Assembly: GCA_965201115.1 (NCBI GenBank)
Contig: OZ241745.1
Coordinates: 1,364,001-1,428,000 of the forward strand
Source of the DNA: JANQOH01 sp965201115
GTDB taxonomy: Bacteria; Pseudomonadota; Alphaproteobacteria; UBA7887
Direction: 5' to 3'
DNA: 64,000 nucleotides
This document shows, piece after piece, positions 36,318 through 44,838 of this stretch. The notes beneath the pieces were generated by a model. The model saw only the letters and a list, made by a program, of their open reading frames with translations, had not been told where the DNA came from and searched no databases. Positions within the stretch are counted from its first letter, which is position 1. Each line of letters opens with the position of its first letter. Both the position numbers and the translations under genes were made by a program.

Positions 36318-37421
36318 ATGACGCGCGGGCCGCTTGCGGGTTACCGCGCGCTGCGCGGCGCCGGGGCGCTCGAGGCGGACGCCGCGCAGGCGCGGGCGGC
36401 GGAGGCGCTGGAGGGGCTGTACCGCGCCCTCGCGGCCCGGCGCGGGCGGCGCCGCCGGCCGTTCCGCTTCCGCCGCGCGCCCGCGGCGGCGCCCCGCGGC
36501 CTCTATCTCCACGGCGGCGTCGGGCGCGGCAAGACCATGCTGATGGACCTGTTCCACGCCGCGGCGGCGGAGACCGCGGGCGGCGCGCGGCGGGCGCATT
36601 TCCATGCCTTCATGGCCGACGTCCATGCGCGCCTTCATGCCTGGCGCCAGGCGGGCGGCGGCCGCGCCGATCCGGTTCCGCCGCTCGCCGCCGCGCTGGC
36701 CCGCGAGGCCCCGCTTCTCTGCTTCGACGAGTTCGAGGTGCGCGACATCGCCGACGCGATGATTCTCTCGCGCCTGTTCGGGGGGTTGCTCGACGCCGGC
36801 GCGGTTGTGGTATCGACGTCGAATCGCGCGCCGCGGGCGCTCTATGCCGGCGGCCTTCAGCGCGATCGTTTTTTGCCGTTCATCGCGCTGGTCGAGGAGC
36901 GTTTCGACGTGTTGCATCTCGACGGGCCGGTGGATTGGCGGCTGCGCGGCCTGGCGCGGCGCCCGGTGTGGTTCTCGCCGCTCGGGCCGGCGGCGGAGCG
37001 GGCGCTGGACGAGGCGTTCGCGCGCCTTGTCGGCGGCGCGGAAACGGCGCCCGAAACCCTGCGCGCGCAGGGGCGCGATGTGGCCGTTCCGGCGGCCAAC
37101 GGCACGGTGGCGCGGTTTTCGTTCGCCGATCTGTACGAGAAGCCGCTGGGCGCCGCCGATTATCTGGCCATCGCGGCGCGCTACCGGACGGTGTTCGTGG
37201 CCGGCATCCCGAAACTGGCGCCGGCGGATCGCAACGAGGCGCGCCGCCTTGCGGTGTCGATCGACATTTTCTACGACCGCGGCGTGAAGCTGGTGGTCAG
37301 CGCCGACGCCGAGCCCGAGGCGCTCTACCCCGCCGGGACCGGCGCGTTCGAGTTTCGCCGCGCCGCCTCGCGCCTGGCGGAGATGCGCACGGCGGCCTAT
37401 CTGGCGCGCCCCGCGCCGTAG
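36318..37421 (+). CDS. zapE: Cell division protein ZapE / AFG1-like ATPase
   Basis: 367 residues. P-loop ATPase with Walker A LHGGVGRGKTMLMDLF and Walker B LLCFDEFEVRDIADAM, followed by VVSTSNRAP and the C-terminal RLAVSIDIFYDRGVKLVVSA, all typical of the AFG1/ZapE family. In bacteria ZapE is tied to Z-ring dynamics under stress; mitochondrial AFG1 is tied to respiratory protein turnover. ATG 36318 gives the usual length. Many alphaproteobacteria carry it near sdh or mdh genes; here it lies 9 kb from sdhB. Confidence 0.92.
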   Translation: MTRGPLAGYRALRGAGALEADAAQARAAEALEGLYRALAARRGRRRRPFRFRRAPAAAPRGLYLHGGVGRGKTMLMDLFHAAAAETAGGARRAHFHAFMADVHARLHAWRQAGGGRADPVPPLAAALAREAPLLCFDEFEVRDIADAMILSRLFGGLLDAGAVVVSTSNRAPRALYAGGLQRDRFLPFIALVEERFDVLHLDGPVDWRLRGLARRPVWFSPLGPAAERALDEAFARLVGGAETAPETLRAQGRDVAVPAANGTVARFSFADLYEKPLGAADYLAIAARYRTVFVAGIPKLAPADRNEARRLAVSIDIFYDRGVKLVVSADAEPEALYPAGTGAFEFRRAASRLAEMRTAAYLARPAP

Positions 37422-37469
37422 CTTTCCGGGAAGCGCGCCGCGCCTTCCCGCCGACATCGCGCCTTGCGG

Positions 37470-37525
37470 AAACGTGCGGGCAGGATGCCCGCGGTCCCGG
37501 GCCCCGCCTTCGGCGGGGTTGCGGC
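37470..37525. repeat. Dispersed repeat copy
   Basis: Hairpin GTGCGGGCA/TGCCCGCG plus CCCCGCC-TTCG-GGCGGGG-type hairpin, between the convergent zapE and precursor 4. Confidence 0.8.
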
Positions 37526-37567
37526 GCGGGGCCGCCGGCCCCGGCAACGGCGAGTCGCTCGATTCGC

Positions 37568-37945
37568 CTACCAGCCCGAGCTCGTGCCGCCTCTGGTCGA
37601 GCCGTGCGCGACGTAGCAGCTGCCCCCGTGCAGCTCCCACACCTCCCGCGAGAAAACGCCGCCGGAGACGCTCACGAGATCGTCCTCCGTCAGTTCTTCG
37701 TTCGGGTCCGGCGGCAGCATGAAGTGGATGGTGTCTTCGGTATCCGCCACGATGCGCACGTCGGCGCCCCGCGGCATCGCCAGCTCGTCAAGGCCGTTTT
37801 CGGCGAGAACGGTGCGCGGCGCGGCTTCCGCCCGCGCCCGCAAGTCGGCGTTCGCGCGGTACGCTTCCGCGAACCTGTCCATCTTGCTGGCGACTTCCCT
37901 GTTGGCGCGTTCGACCTCCGCCGCGTCGAGTGTCGTTTCCGACAT
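37568..37945 (-). CDS. NHLP-leader RiPP precursor peptide 4
   Basis: 125 residues from ATG 37945, with AGGAGG 9 bases upstream. The leader (1-96) shares SETTLDAA, FAEAYRANADLRARAE, RTVLAENGLD and DVRIVADTEDTIHFMLPPDP with precursor 3 and ends in VSGG. The core (97-125) has a single Cys (Cys110), VFSREVWELHGG, and the tail GSTRGGTSSG followed by Trp, shared with precursor 3. Upstream, between promoter and Shine-Dalgarno, lies a G-rich homopolymer tract not found in the other precursors. Monocistronic, with no enzymes nearby. Confidence 0.85.
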   Translation of the reverse strand: MSETTLDAAEVERANREVASKMDRFAEAYRANADLRARAEAAPRTVLAENGLDELAMPRGADVRIVADTEDTIHFMLPPDPNEELTEDDLVSVSGGVFSREVWELHGGSCYVAHGSTRGGTSSGW

Positions 37946-37969
37946 GGTCTTCTGCCTCCTGTCGTTATG

Positions 37970-37987
37970 CCCCCCCCCCCTCCCCCC
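37970..37987 (-). repeat. Interrupted homopolymer tract in the leader of precursor 4
   Basis: Eleven C, one T, then six C on the plus strand, which reads as G6-A-G11 in the transcript. It lies 10 bases upstream of the AGGAGG of precursor 4. Length changes could alter translation by folding over the ribosome site; this is inference. Confidence 0.75.
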
Positions 37988-38075
37988 GCAGGGCGGGAGA
38001 GAGAGCGGCCGAGGCAGGTTGGTACCTTTCTCTTCCGCCGAAGGGGCCGGCGCCCGGCCGCTTCAACGCCTTGGG

Positions 38076-38104
38076 GCAATAGCATGCGGGTGGCGCGGAG
38101 TCAA
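38076..38104 (-). promoter_or_regulatory. Promoter of RiPP precursor 4
   Basis: TTGACT (complement of 38099-38104), 17-base spacer ending in TGC, -10 TATTGC. Confidence 0.7.
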
Positions 38105-38121
38105 GCCGTTTCGCGCCGCGT

Positions 38122-38144
38122 AAAAAACCCCGCCGAAGGCGGGG
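38122..38144 (-). terminator. Hairpin with T6 upstream of precursor 4 promoter
   Basis: CCCCGCC-TTCG-GGCGGGG-type hairpin and six T on the minus strand. No minus-strand gene lies upstream, so it may insulate the promoter or be a relic of a former tandem precursor. Confidence 0.6.
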
Positions 38145-38370
38145 CCCGGGACCGCGGGCATCCTGCCCGCACGTCTCGAACGGCATGGGCGCGGAAGAGC
38201 AGGGCGCGACGTGCGCGCCTTCCCGCCGACGCTGCGCCTTGCGGGAACGTGCGGGCGAGACGCGCGGGCGCCCAGGAAGCGCGCCGCGCCTCCACGCCGA
38301 CATCGCGCCCCGCGGGAACGTGCGGGCAGGATGCCCGCGGTCCCGGGCCCCGCCTTCGGCGGGGTTTGGG
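38125..38370. repeat. Cluster of dispersed repeats before dnaB
   Basis: Three elements (near 38128, 38245 and 38317) occupy most of the 524 bases between precursor 4 and dnaB. The arrangement resembles the blocks upstream of precursors 1 and 2. Confidence 0.8.
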
Positions 38371-38469
38371 GGGTTATCCACGTTTGTACCGTTATTCGGG
38401 GCGGGGTTCTCCCCGCTAAATTGGGGGTCGCGGGGCGGGCGGGGCGGCGAAGCGGGTTACGTTGCGGGC

Positions 38470-39996
38470 ATGGAAACCGTAGCGCGCATTGTCGAGCCCG
38501 ACCCCGGGGACGCCGCCGCCGACGTTCCCGGCTACCGCGAAATGCCGCGGAACGTCGAGGCGGAGCAGGCCCTGCTCGGCGCGATACTGGTCGATAACGC
38601 CAGTTTCGACCGCGTCTCGTCGCTGCTGGAGCCGGACCACTTCCATGTGCCTGTCCACGGGCGCATTTTCGACGCCGCGCGGCAGTTGATCTCGGGCGGG
38701 CGGGTGGCGGATCCGCTGACGCTGAAGGCCTATTTCGAGAGCGACGGCGCGCTGGGGGATGTGGGCGGCGCGCGCTACCTGGCGCGGCTCGCGGCGAGCG
38801 CGACGAGCCTGTTCCACACCGGCGACTACGCGCGGACGATACGCGACCTGGGCGTTCGGCGCGCGCTGATTCGCCTCGGCGAGGAGGTCGTCGAGACCGC
38901 TTACGATTCGCGCGTCGAGGAGCCGGCCGAGGCGCAGATCGAGGCGGCGGAGGCGCGGCTCTACGAACTGGCGGAGGCCGGGCGCGACGAACGCGGGTTC
39001 CGCCCGCTTTCCGTCGCGGCGGCCGCCGCGGTGGCGCAGGCCGAGGCGGCCTACAAGCGCGACGGGCGGCTGTCGGGCGTCGCCACGGGCCTTCTCGATC
39101 TCGACGAACTGCTCGGCGGCCTGCACCCGTCGGACCTTGTGGTGCTGGCGGGGCGCCCGTCGATGGGCAAGACGGCGCTCGCGACCTCCATAGCGTTCGA
39201 CGCCGCGCGGCGGCATCGCGTCGAGGAGGGCGAGGACGGCGTATCGGCGACGGTCGATGGCGCGGTGGTCGGGTTTTTCTCGCTCGAAATGTCGGCCGAG
39301 CAGCTGGCGACGCGCATCCTGGCCGAGCGCGCCGGGCTGCGCTCCGACTACATACGGCGCGGCAAGCTCTCGAACGAGGAGTTCGCGCGGCTGGCGGACG
39401 CGAGCCGCGAACTGGCCGCGGCGCCGCTGTTTATCGACGATACGCCGGCGCTCAGCGTCCCCGCGCTGCGCACGCGCGCGCGGCGGCTCAAGCGCAGCCA
39501 CGGGATGTCGTTGATCGTGCTCGACTATCTCCAGCTGATGCGGCCCGCGCGGCGGCACGAGAGCCGGGTCATGGAAATCAGCGAGATTACCCAGGGCCTG
39601 AAGGCGGTGGCCAAGGAGTTCGACGTTCCGGTGCTGGCGCTGAGCCAGCTCAGCCGCGCGGTCGAGCAGCGCGACGACAAGCGGCCGATTCTGTCGGATC
39701 TGCGCGATTCGGGCACGATCGAGCAGGATTCCGACGTGGTGATGTTCGTCTTCCGCGAGGAGTACTACCTTGAGCGCGGCGAGCCGCAGCGGCGCGACGC
39801 CGAGTCGGACGAGAATTTCGACAAGCGCTATCAGCGCTGGCAGGCGCGCTACGAAGCCAATTCCGGGCTGGCGGACCTGATCGTGGCCAAGCAGCGCCAC
39901 GGGCCGATCGGCAGCGTCAAATTGCGGTTCGCGGCCAACACGGCGAGTTTCGCCAACTACGCGCCCGCCGAGCGCCTGCCGGAGCAGACGTTGTGA
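38470..39996 (+). CDS. dnaB: Replicative DNA helicase DnaB
   Basis: 508 residues from ATG 38470. Hexameric 5'-3' helicase at the replication fork. The N-terminal DnaG-interacting domain has NVEAEQALLGAILVDN. The RecA-like domain has Walker A LAGRPSMGKTALA, GFFSLEMSAEQLATR, Walker B LIVLDYLQLM, and the RDSGTIEQDSDVVMFVFRE segment. C-terminal KQRHGPIGSVKLRF matches the family. No intein is present. It begins a seven-gene plus-strand run with alr, mlaE, mlaF, radA, cvpA and purF. Confidence 0.96.
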   Translation: METVARIVEPDPGDAAADVPGYREMPRNVEAEQALLGAILVDNASFDRVSSLLEPDHFHVPVHGRIFDAARQLISGGRVADPLTLKAYFESDGALGDVGGARYLARLAASATSLFHTGDYARTIRDLGVRRALIRLGEEVVETAYDSRVEEPAEAQIEAAEARLYELAEAGRDERGFRPLSVAAAAAVAQAEAAYKRDGRLSGVATGLLDLDELLGGLHPSDLVVLAGRPSMGKTALATSIAFDAARRHRVEEGEDGVSATVDGAVVGFFSLEMSAEQLATRILAERAGLRSDYIRRGKLSNEEFARLADASRELAAAPLFIDDTPALSVPALRTRARRLKRSHGMSLIVLDYLQLMRPARRHESRVMEISEITQGLKAVAKEFDVPVLALSQLSRAVEQRDDKRPILSDLRDSGTIEQDSDVVMFVFREEYYLERGEPQRRDAESDENFDKRYQRWQARYEANSGLADLIVAKQRHGPIGSVKLRFAANTASFANYAPAERLPEQTL

Positions 39997-40027
39997 CGCC
40001 GGGGCGCCGGATACAAGGCGCGGCGGC

Positions 40028-41179
40028 ATGAGCGCGGGGCGGGCGTTCGCGTCGGGGGCGGCGGCGCGGGCGGGGGCGCGGCTCACCATCGACCTGGGCG
40101 CGATCCGGCGCAACTACCGCGCGCTGGCGGCGCGGCTCGCGCCCGGCGCGCGGCTCGCCGCGGTCGTGAAAGCCGACGCCTACGGGCTCGGCGCGGGCCC
40201 CGCGGCGACGGCGCTGGCGACGGCGGGCTGCCGCGATTTTTTCGTCGCCACGCTCGACGAGGGCCGCGCCCTGCGCCGCATCGCGCCGCGCGCCGCGGTC
40301 CACGTGCTGAACGGCGCGCTTCCCGGCGCGGAAGAGGAATGCGCGCGCCACGGGCTGATCCCGGTCCTCAACGACCTCGGCGCGGCGGAGCGCTGGTCGG
40401 CGCTGGCGCGCGCCGACGGCGTAACCCGCACGGCCGCGATCCATATCGACACGGGCATGTCGCGGCTGGGGTTTGCGCCCGCCGAGGCCGAGCGCCTGAC
40501 GAACGAGCCGCGCTGGCTCGAGGGGCTGGCGCCGCGCCTGATCATGAGCCATCTCGCATGCGCCGACGAACCGGATCGGGACGAAAACCGCGAGCAGCTC
40601 GGGCGCCTGCGCCGCTGGCGGCGCGAATGGCCGCGCGCGGCGGCGAGCCTCGCCAATTCCTCGGGGATATTTCTCGGGCCGGAGTATCACTTCGAAATGG
40701 CGCGTCCGGGCGCGGCGCTCTACGGTATAAACCCCGCGCCGGGCGCGCCGAACCCGATGGCGCCCGTCGTTTGCCTGGAGGCCGAGATCGTCGCCGTGCG
40801 CACTGTCGAGCCGCCCGCGGCCGTGGGCTATGGCGGCGCGCATCGCGCGTCCGGCCCGGCCCGCATCGCCACCGTTCCGGTGGGCTACGCCGACGGGTAT
40901 CCGCGCGCGCTGGGCGGGCGGGCGAGCGCGCTTCCGGCCCGGGCCGGCGCGCCGGAGATCGCGCTGCCGCTCGCGGGCCGCGTGTCGATGGACCTGATAA
41001 CGCTGGATGTCACGGCGCTGCCGGAACGCGACGCGCGCATCGGCGCGGCGGTGGAGCTGATCGGCCCGCGCCGCCCGGTCGATGAGCTGGCCGAAAGCGC
41101 CGGAACCATCGCCTGGGAACTGCTGACGCGGCTCGGGCGGCGCATCCCGCGTCGATACATGAACGAGGAGGAGGCGTGA
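40028..41179 (+). CDS. alr: Alanine racemase
   Basis: 383 residues. PLP enzyme making D-alanine for peptidoglycan. The PLP lysine is in VVKADAYGLG near residue 48, and the second catalytic base Tyr is in AVGYGGAHRA. HIDTGMSRLGF and the C-terminal GRVSMDLITLDVT are also present. It starts 32 bases after dnaB and its stop overlaps the mlaE start (GTGA). Confidence 0.95.
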   Translation: MSAGRAFASGAAARAGARLTIDLGAIRRNYRALAARLAPGARLAAVVKADAYGLGAGPAATALATAGCRDFFVATLDEGRALRRIAPRAAVHVLNGALPGAEEECARHGLIPVLNDLGAAERWSALARADGVTRTAAIHIDTGMSRLGFAPAEAERLTNEPRWLEGLAPRLIMSHLACADEPDRDENREQLGRLRRWRREWPRAAASLANSSGIFLGPEYHFEMARPGAALYGINPAPGAPNPMAPVVCLEAEIVAVRTVEPPAAVGYGGAHRASGPARIATVPVGYADGYPRALGGRASALPARAGAPEIALPLAGRVSMDLITLDVTALPERDARIGAAVELIGPRRPVDELAESAGTIAWELLTRLGRRIPRRYMNEEEA

Positions 41180-41949
41180 ATCCGCTCGCGACGGTGGGCC
41201 GCGCGGCGCTGGCGTTCATGGCCGCGACCGGCCGGGTGGCGCTGTTCGCCGGCGCGGGCCTGTCGCATTGCGTCCGCCCGCCGTTCCACTGGCGCGAGCT
41301 CCTGCGGCAGTTTATCGACATCGGCTATTACTCGCTGCCGGTGGTGGGTCTCACCGGGTTGTTCGCGGGCATGGTGCTGGCGCTGCAAAGCCACACGGGG
41401 TTCAGCCGCTTCAGCGCCGAGAGCGCCATCCCCACCGTGGTCATCGTGTCGATAACGCGCGAGTTGGGGCCGGTGCTGACCGGGCTGATGGTGGCGGGGC
41501 GCGTCGGCGCGGCGATGGCGGCGGAAATCGGCTCCATGCGCGTGACCGAACAGATCGACGCGCTGGTCACGCTCTCGACCGATCCGTTCAAGTATCTGGT
41601 GGCGCCGCGCATCGCGGCGGCGGTGGCGGCCATGCCGCTGCTCGTGCTGACGGCGGACACGATCGGCGTCATGGGCGGCTATCTGGTCGGCGTCGGCAAG
41701 CTGGGCTTCGACAGCGAGACGTGGCTGGCCGGGACGTGGCGGAATTTCGAGCTGTCGGACGTCGTGTCGGGGCTGGTCAAGGCGGCCGTGTTCGGCCTGA
41801 TCGTGGCGGTAATGGGCTGTTATCACGGCTACCGCAGCCGGCGCGGCGCCCAGGGCGTCGGCGCCGCGGCCACCAATGCGGTCGTGTCGGCGTCGATCCT
41901 GATACTGACGGCGAACTACCTGATCACCGAACTGTTTTTTTCGGCATGA
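41176..41949 (+). CDS. mlaE: MlaE-type lipid-asymmetry ABC permease
   Basis: 257 residues, inner-membrane permease of the Mla phospholipid transport system. FIDIGYYSLPVVGLTGLFAGMV, shown here in part as a hallmark, and the RELGPVLTGLMVAGRVGAAM coupling region match the MlaE/YrbE family, as does EIGSMRVTEQIDAL. Five or six transmembrane segments. It pairs with the overlapping mlaF gene; no mlaD, B or C follows, which is common in alphaproteobacteria where mlaD lies elsewhere. Confidence 0.93.
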   Translation: MNPLATVGRAALAFMAATGRVALFAGAGLSHCVRPPFHWRELLRQFIDIGYYSLPVVGLTGLFAGMVLALQSHTGFSRFSAESAIPTVVIVSITRELGPVLTGLMVAGRVGAAMAAEIGSMRVTEQIDALVTLSTDPFKYLVAPRIAAAVAAMPLLVLTADTIGVMGGYLVGVGKLGFDSETWLAGTWRNFELSDVVSGLVKAAVFGLIVAVMGCYHGYRSRRGAQGVGAAATNAVVSASILILTANYLITELFFSA

Positions 41950-42716
41950 CGGCGCCCGCGATCCGGTTGCAGGGCGTGTCGAAGCGCTTCGGCGGCAAGG
42001 TCGTGCTCGACGGGCTGGACCTCGAGGCCGCGCGGGGGGAGTCGCTGGTCGTCATCGGCGGTTCGGGCGCCGGCAAATCGGTCGCCGTCAAATGCGCGCT
42101 CGGCCTGATGCGCCCGGACGCGGGCCGCGTGTTCCTCGGCGGCGCGGAAACCACGGCGCTGCGCGGCGCCGAACGCGAGGCGGTCATGCGCCGCTGCGGC
42201 ATGTTGTTCCAGGGCGGCGCGCTGTTCGATTCGCTGCGCGTGTGGGAAAACGTGGCGTTCGGCCTCATCAGGCGCGGCGCCGGCCGCGCCGCCGCGAAGG
42301 AAACCGCGGCGGAGAAGCTCGCCGCGGTGGGCCTCGGGCCCGAAGTGGGCGAGATGCTCCCCGCGGAACTGTCGGGCGGGATGCAGAAGCGCGTCGGGCT
42401 GGCGCGGGCTATCGCCGCCGACCCCGAGATCGTGTTTTTCGACGAACCGACCACGGGGCTGGACCCGATCATGGCCGACGTCATCAACGAGCTGATCGTC
42501 GAATGCGTGCGCGGGCTGGGCGCGACGGCGCTGTCGATCACGCACGACATGGCGAGCGCGCGCAAGATCGCCGACCGCATCGCCATGCTCCACGGCGGGC
42601 GCCTGGTTTGGCAGGGGCCGGCGGCGGAGATCGACTCCAGCGGCAACGCCTGGGTCGAGCAGTTCGTGCGCGGGCGGGCCGAGGGGCCGATCCGCATGGC
42701 GGCGGGCCGCCCGTGA
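41946..42716 (+). CDS. mlaF: MlaF-type ABC transporter ATPase
   Basis: 256 residues. Walker A GGSGAGKS at 38-45, Q-loop MLFQGGALFDSLRVWENV, signature LSGGMQKRVGLARAI, Walker B IVFFDEPTTGLDPI. The FQ(G/S)GALFDS and SGGMQKR variants are characteristic of MlaF, the ATPase for phospholipid transport between outer and inner membrane. ATG 41946 overlaps the mlaE stop. Confidence 0.94.
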   Translation: MTAPAIRLQGVSKRFGGKVVLDGLDLEAARGESLVVIGGSGAGKSVAVKCALGLMRPDAGRVFLGGAETTALRGAEREAVMRRCGMLFQGGALFDSLRVWENVAFGLIRRGAGRAAAKETAAEKLAAVGLGPEVGEMLPAELSGGMQKRVGLARAIAADPEIVFFDEPTTGLDPIMADVINELIVECVRGLGATALSITHDMASARKIADRIAMLHGGRLVWQGPAAEIDSSGNAWVEQFVRGRAEGPIRMAAGRP

Positions 42717-44110
42717 CGCGGCAGCGGCGCAACGCATATGTCTGCCGCGCCTGCGGCGCGGCGCACAGCAAATGGGCCGGACGCTGCGAAGCCTGCGGCG
42801 CGTGGAACGCGCTCGACGAAGAGGAGGCGCGCCCGCCGACGGCGGCCGCGGGGCGAAGCCTGCGGTTCGCCGATCTTTCGGCGCGTACGCCGGCGGTAAC
42901 GCGGCTTTCGTCGGGGATCGCCGAGCTGGATCGCGTGCTCGGCGGCGGGCTGGCGCCGGGTTCGGCGGTGCTTGTCGGCGGCGACCCCGGCATCGGCAAA
43001 TCGACATTGTTGCTTCAGGCGGCGGCGCGCATGGCGGCCGCCGGCGCGCGCGCGGCCTATGTCACGGGCGAGGAATCGGAGGCGCAGATCCGCCTGCGGG
43101 CGCGGCGGCTGCGGCTTGCGGACGCGCCGGTGGCGCTGGCCGCGGCGACCGAGGTGCGCGATATCGCCGCCACGCTGGCCGCGCCGGCGGAGACGCGCGG
43201 CGCCGGCATCGACGTCATGGTCATCGATTCGATACAGACCATGCGCGTCGATACGCTGGATTCGGCGCCGGGGACGGTGGCGCAGGTGCGCGCCGCCGCG
43301 CAGGAGCTGATGCGCGCGGCGCGGCGGCGCGGCGCGGCGCTTCTGCTTGTGGGCCACGTCACCAAGGACGGGCAGATCGCGGGGCCGCGCGTGCTCGAGC
43401 ACATGGTCGATACGGTGCTGTATTTCGAGGGCGAGCGCGGGCGCGGCTACCGCATACTGCGCGCGGTCAAGAACCGCCACGGCGCCGCCGACGAGATCGG
43501 CGTGTTCGAGATGACCGGACGGGGGTTGGAGGAAGTGGCCGATCCGTCGGGGCTGTTTTTGGCCGCGCGCGACCGGCCGGTGAGCGGCGCGGCGGTGTTC
43601 GCCGGGGTGGAAGGCACGCGCCCGATGCTCGTGGAGATCGAGGCGCTGGTCGCGCCGTCGCCCATGACGACGCCGCGGCGGGCGGTGGTGGGCTGGGATA
43701 CGGCGCGGCTGGCCATGCTGCTGGCGGTGCTGGAGGCGCGCTGCGGCCTTGCCCTCGGCGCGCGCGAGGTTTATCTCAACGTCGCGGGGGGCCTGCGCAT
43801 CGCCGAGCCGGCCGCCGACCTTGCCGTGGCGACGGCGCTGATCTCGTCCCTGACCGATACGCCGGTCCCCGACGGGGCGGTGGCGTTCGGCGAGATCGGC
43901 CTGTCGGGCGAGGTGCGGCCGGTCGCGCGCGACGAGGCGCGGCTTAAGGAGGCGGCGAAACTCGGTTTCAGCCGCGCGCTCGCGCCGCCGCGCAGGGCCG
44001 CCGCGGAACCGGGTCTCGAACGGGTCGAGGTCGCGCAACTCCGGGATCTGGTGGCGGTATTCGGCGAGCCGGCGGCGCGGCGCGCCCTGATGCGCCAAGG
44101 CGGGTGCTGA
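42713..44110 (+). CDS. radA: DNA repair protein RadA
   Basis: 465 residues. The N-terminal zinc finger has Cys11, Cys14, Cys25 and Cys28. The RecA-like ATPase has GGDPGIGKSTLLLQ and VMVIDSIQTM, and the RadA motif appears as KNRHG (KNRFG in most homologues). The C-terminal Lon-like domain is SGLFLAAR to the end. It promotes branch migration in recombination. GTG 42713 overlaps mlaF. Confidence 0.95.
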   Translation: MTRQRRNAYVCRACGAAHSKWAGRCEACGAWNALDEEEARPPTAAAGRSLRFADLSARTPAVTRLSSGIAELDRVLGGGLAPGSAVLVGGDPGIGKSTLLLQAAARMAAAGARAAYVTGEESEAQIRLRARRLRLADAPVALAAATEVRDIAATLAAPAETRGAGIDVMVIDSIQTMRVDTLDSAPGTVAQVRAAAQELMRAARRRGAALLLVGHVTKDGQIAGPRVLEHMVDTVLYFEGERGRGYRILRAVKNRHGAADEIGVFEMTGRGLEEVADPSGLFLAARDRPVSGAAVFAGVEGTRPMLVEIEALVAPSPMTTPRRAVVGWDTARLAMLLAVLEARCGLALGAREVYLNVAGGLRIAEPAADLAVATALISSLTDTPVPDGAVAFGEIGLSGEVRPVARDEARLKEAAKLGFSRALAPPRRAAAEPGLERVEVAQLRDLVAVFGEPAARRALMRQGGC

Positions 44111-44112
44111 AT

Positions 44113-44838
44113 ATGGAAGGTTTCAACGCGGTCGATGCGGCGGTCGTCGCCATCGTCCTCCTGTCGGCGGGTTTCGCGTTCTACCGCGGTTTCGTGCGCG
44201 AGGCGCTCGCCATAGGCGGATGGGTGGGGGCGGCCGCGGTGACGTATTACGGGTTCGCCGGCCTGCGGCCCGTCTTGGAGCCTTATATCGCCAACGAGAC
44301 GCTGCTCGACGGGGCGACGGGCGGGATATTGTTCCTCGCTGCGGTGGTCGTTTTCGGGCTGCTCATCCACTTCATCGTGAAGGTTATCCAGAAGAGCCCG
44401 TTGAGCGCGCTCGACCGCTCGCTCGGGTTCCTGTTCGGCGTCGCGCGCGGCATCGTCGTCGTCGCGCTGCTGTTCCTGCTCGGCCGCTACGCGGTGTGGG
44501 ACGAAGACAAGGACGCGGCGCCCGAGTGGCTCTCGGGGGCGGCCTCGTACACGGTCATCGAATACGCCGCCGGGATGATCGAGCGCGCGATCCCCGAGGA
44601 TCTGTTGGACCTGCCGGCGGGCGGCGCGGGCGCCGAGGGCGAAACCATCGGGGCCGAAAGCCTGGCGCAGCCGCCGGTCGCCGCGCCGCCCGACGCGGCG
44701 CCCGACGAAATATACCGCGACGATCCGAGCCGGCTTATCGACCTGCCGCCCGCGGAGGGCGAAGGCGGAAACGCGCCCGGCGCGCCCGCCGCGCCGCCGG
44801 CGGAGGCCGAAGCGCCCGGCGCCGGAGACAACCCGTGA
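44113..44838 (+). CDS. cvpA: CvpA family membrane protein
   Basis: 241 residues from ATG 44113 (AAGGCGGG 8 bases upstream; GTG 44104 possible). Four transmembrane helices: DAAVVAIVLLSAGFAFYRG, AIGGWVGAAAV, GILFLAAVVVFGLLIHF and LFGVARGIVVVALLFLLGR. LDRSLGFLFGVARG is the family signature. The C-terminal 80 residues are an acidic Ala/Pro-rich tail. CvpA was named for colicin V production and has a poorly understood role in envelope homeostasis. It lies between radA and purF as in many proteobacteria. Confidence 0.92.
   Translation: MEGFNAVDAAVVAIVLLSAGFAFYRGFVREALAIGGWVGAAAVTYYGFAGLRPVLEPYIANETLLDGATGGILFLAAVVVFGLLIHFIVKVIQKSPLSALDRSLGFLFGVARGIVVVALLFLLGRYAVWDEDKDAAPEWLSGAASYTVIEYAAGMIERAIPEDLLDLPAGGAGAEGETIGAESLAQPPVAAPPDAAPDEIYRDDPSRLIDLPPAEGEGGNAPGAPAAPPAEAEAPGAGDNP

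Noticed and set aside
31329..38144. Riboswitch-like leaders upstream of the RiPP genes
   Set aside because: The leaders of about 100 bases are conserved among copies 1-3, but this follows from duplication, and no known riboswitch core was recognised.
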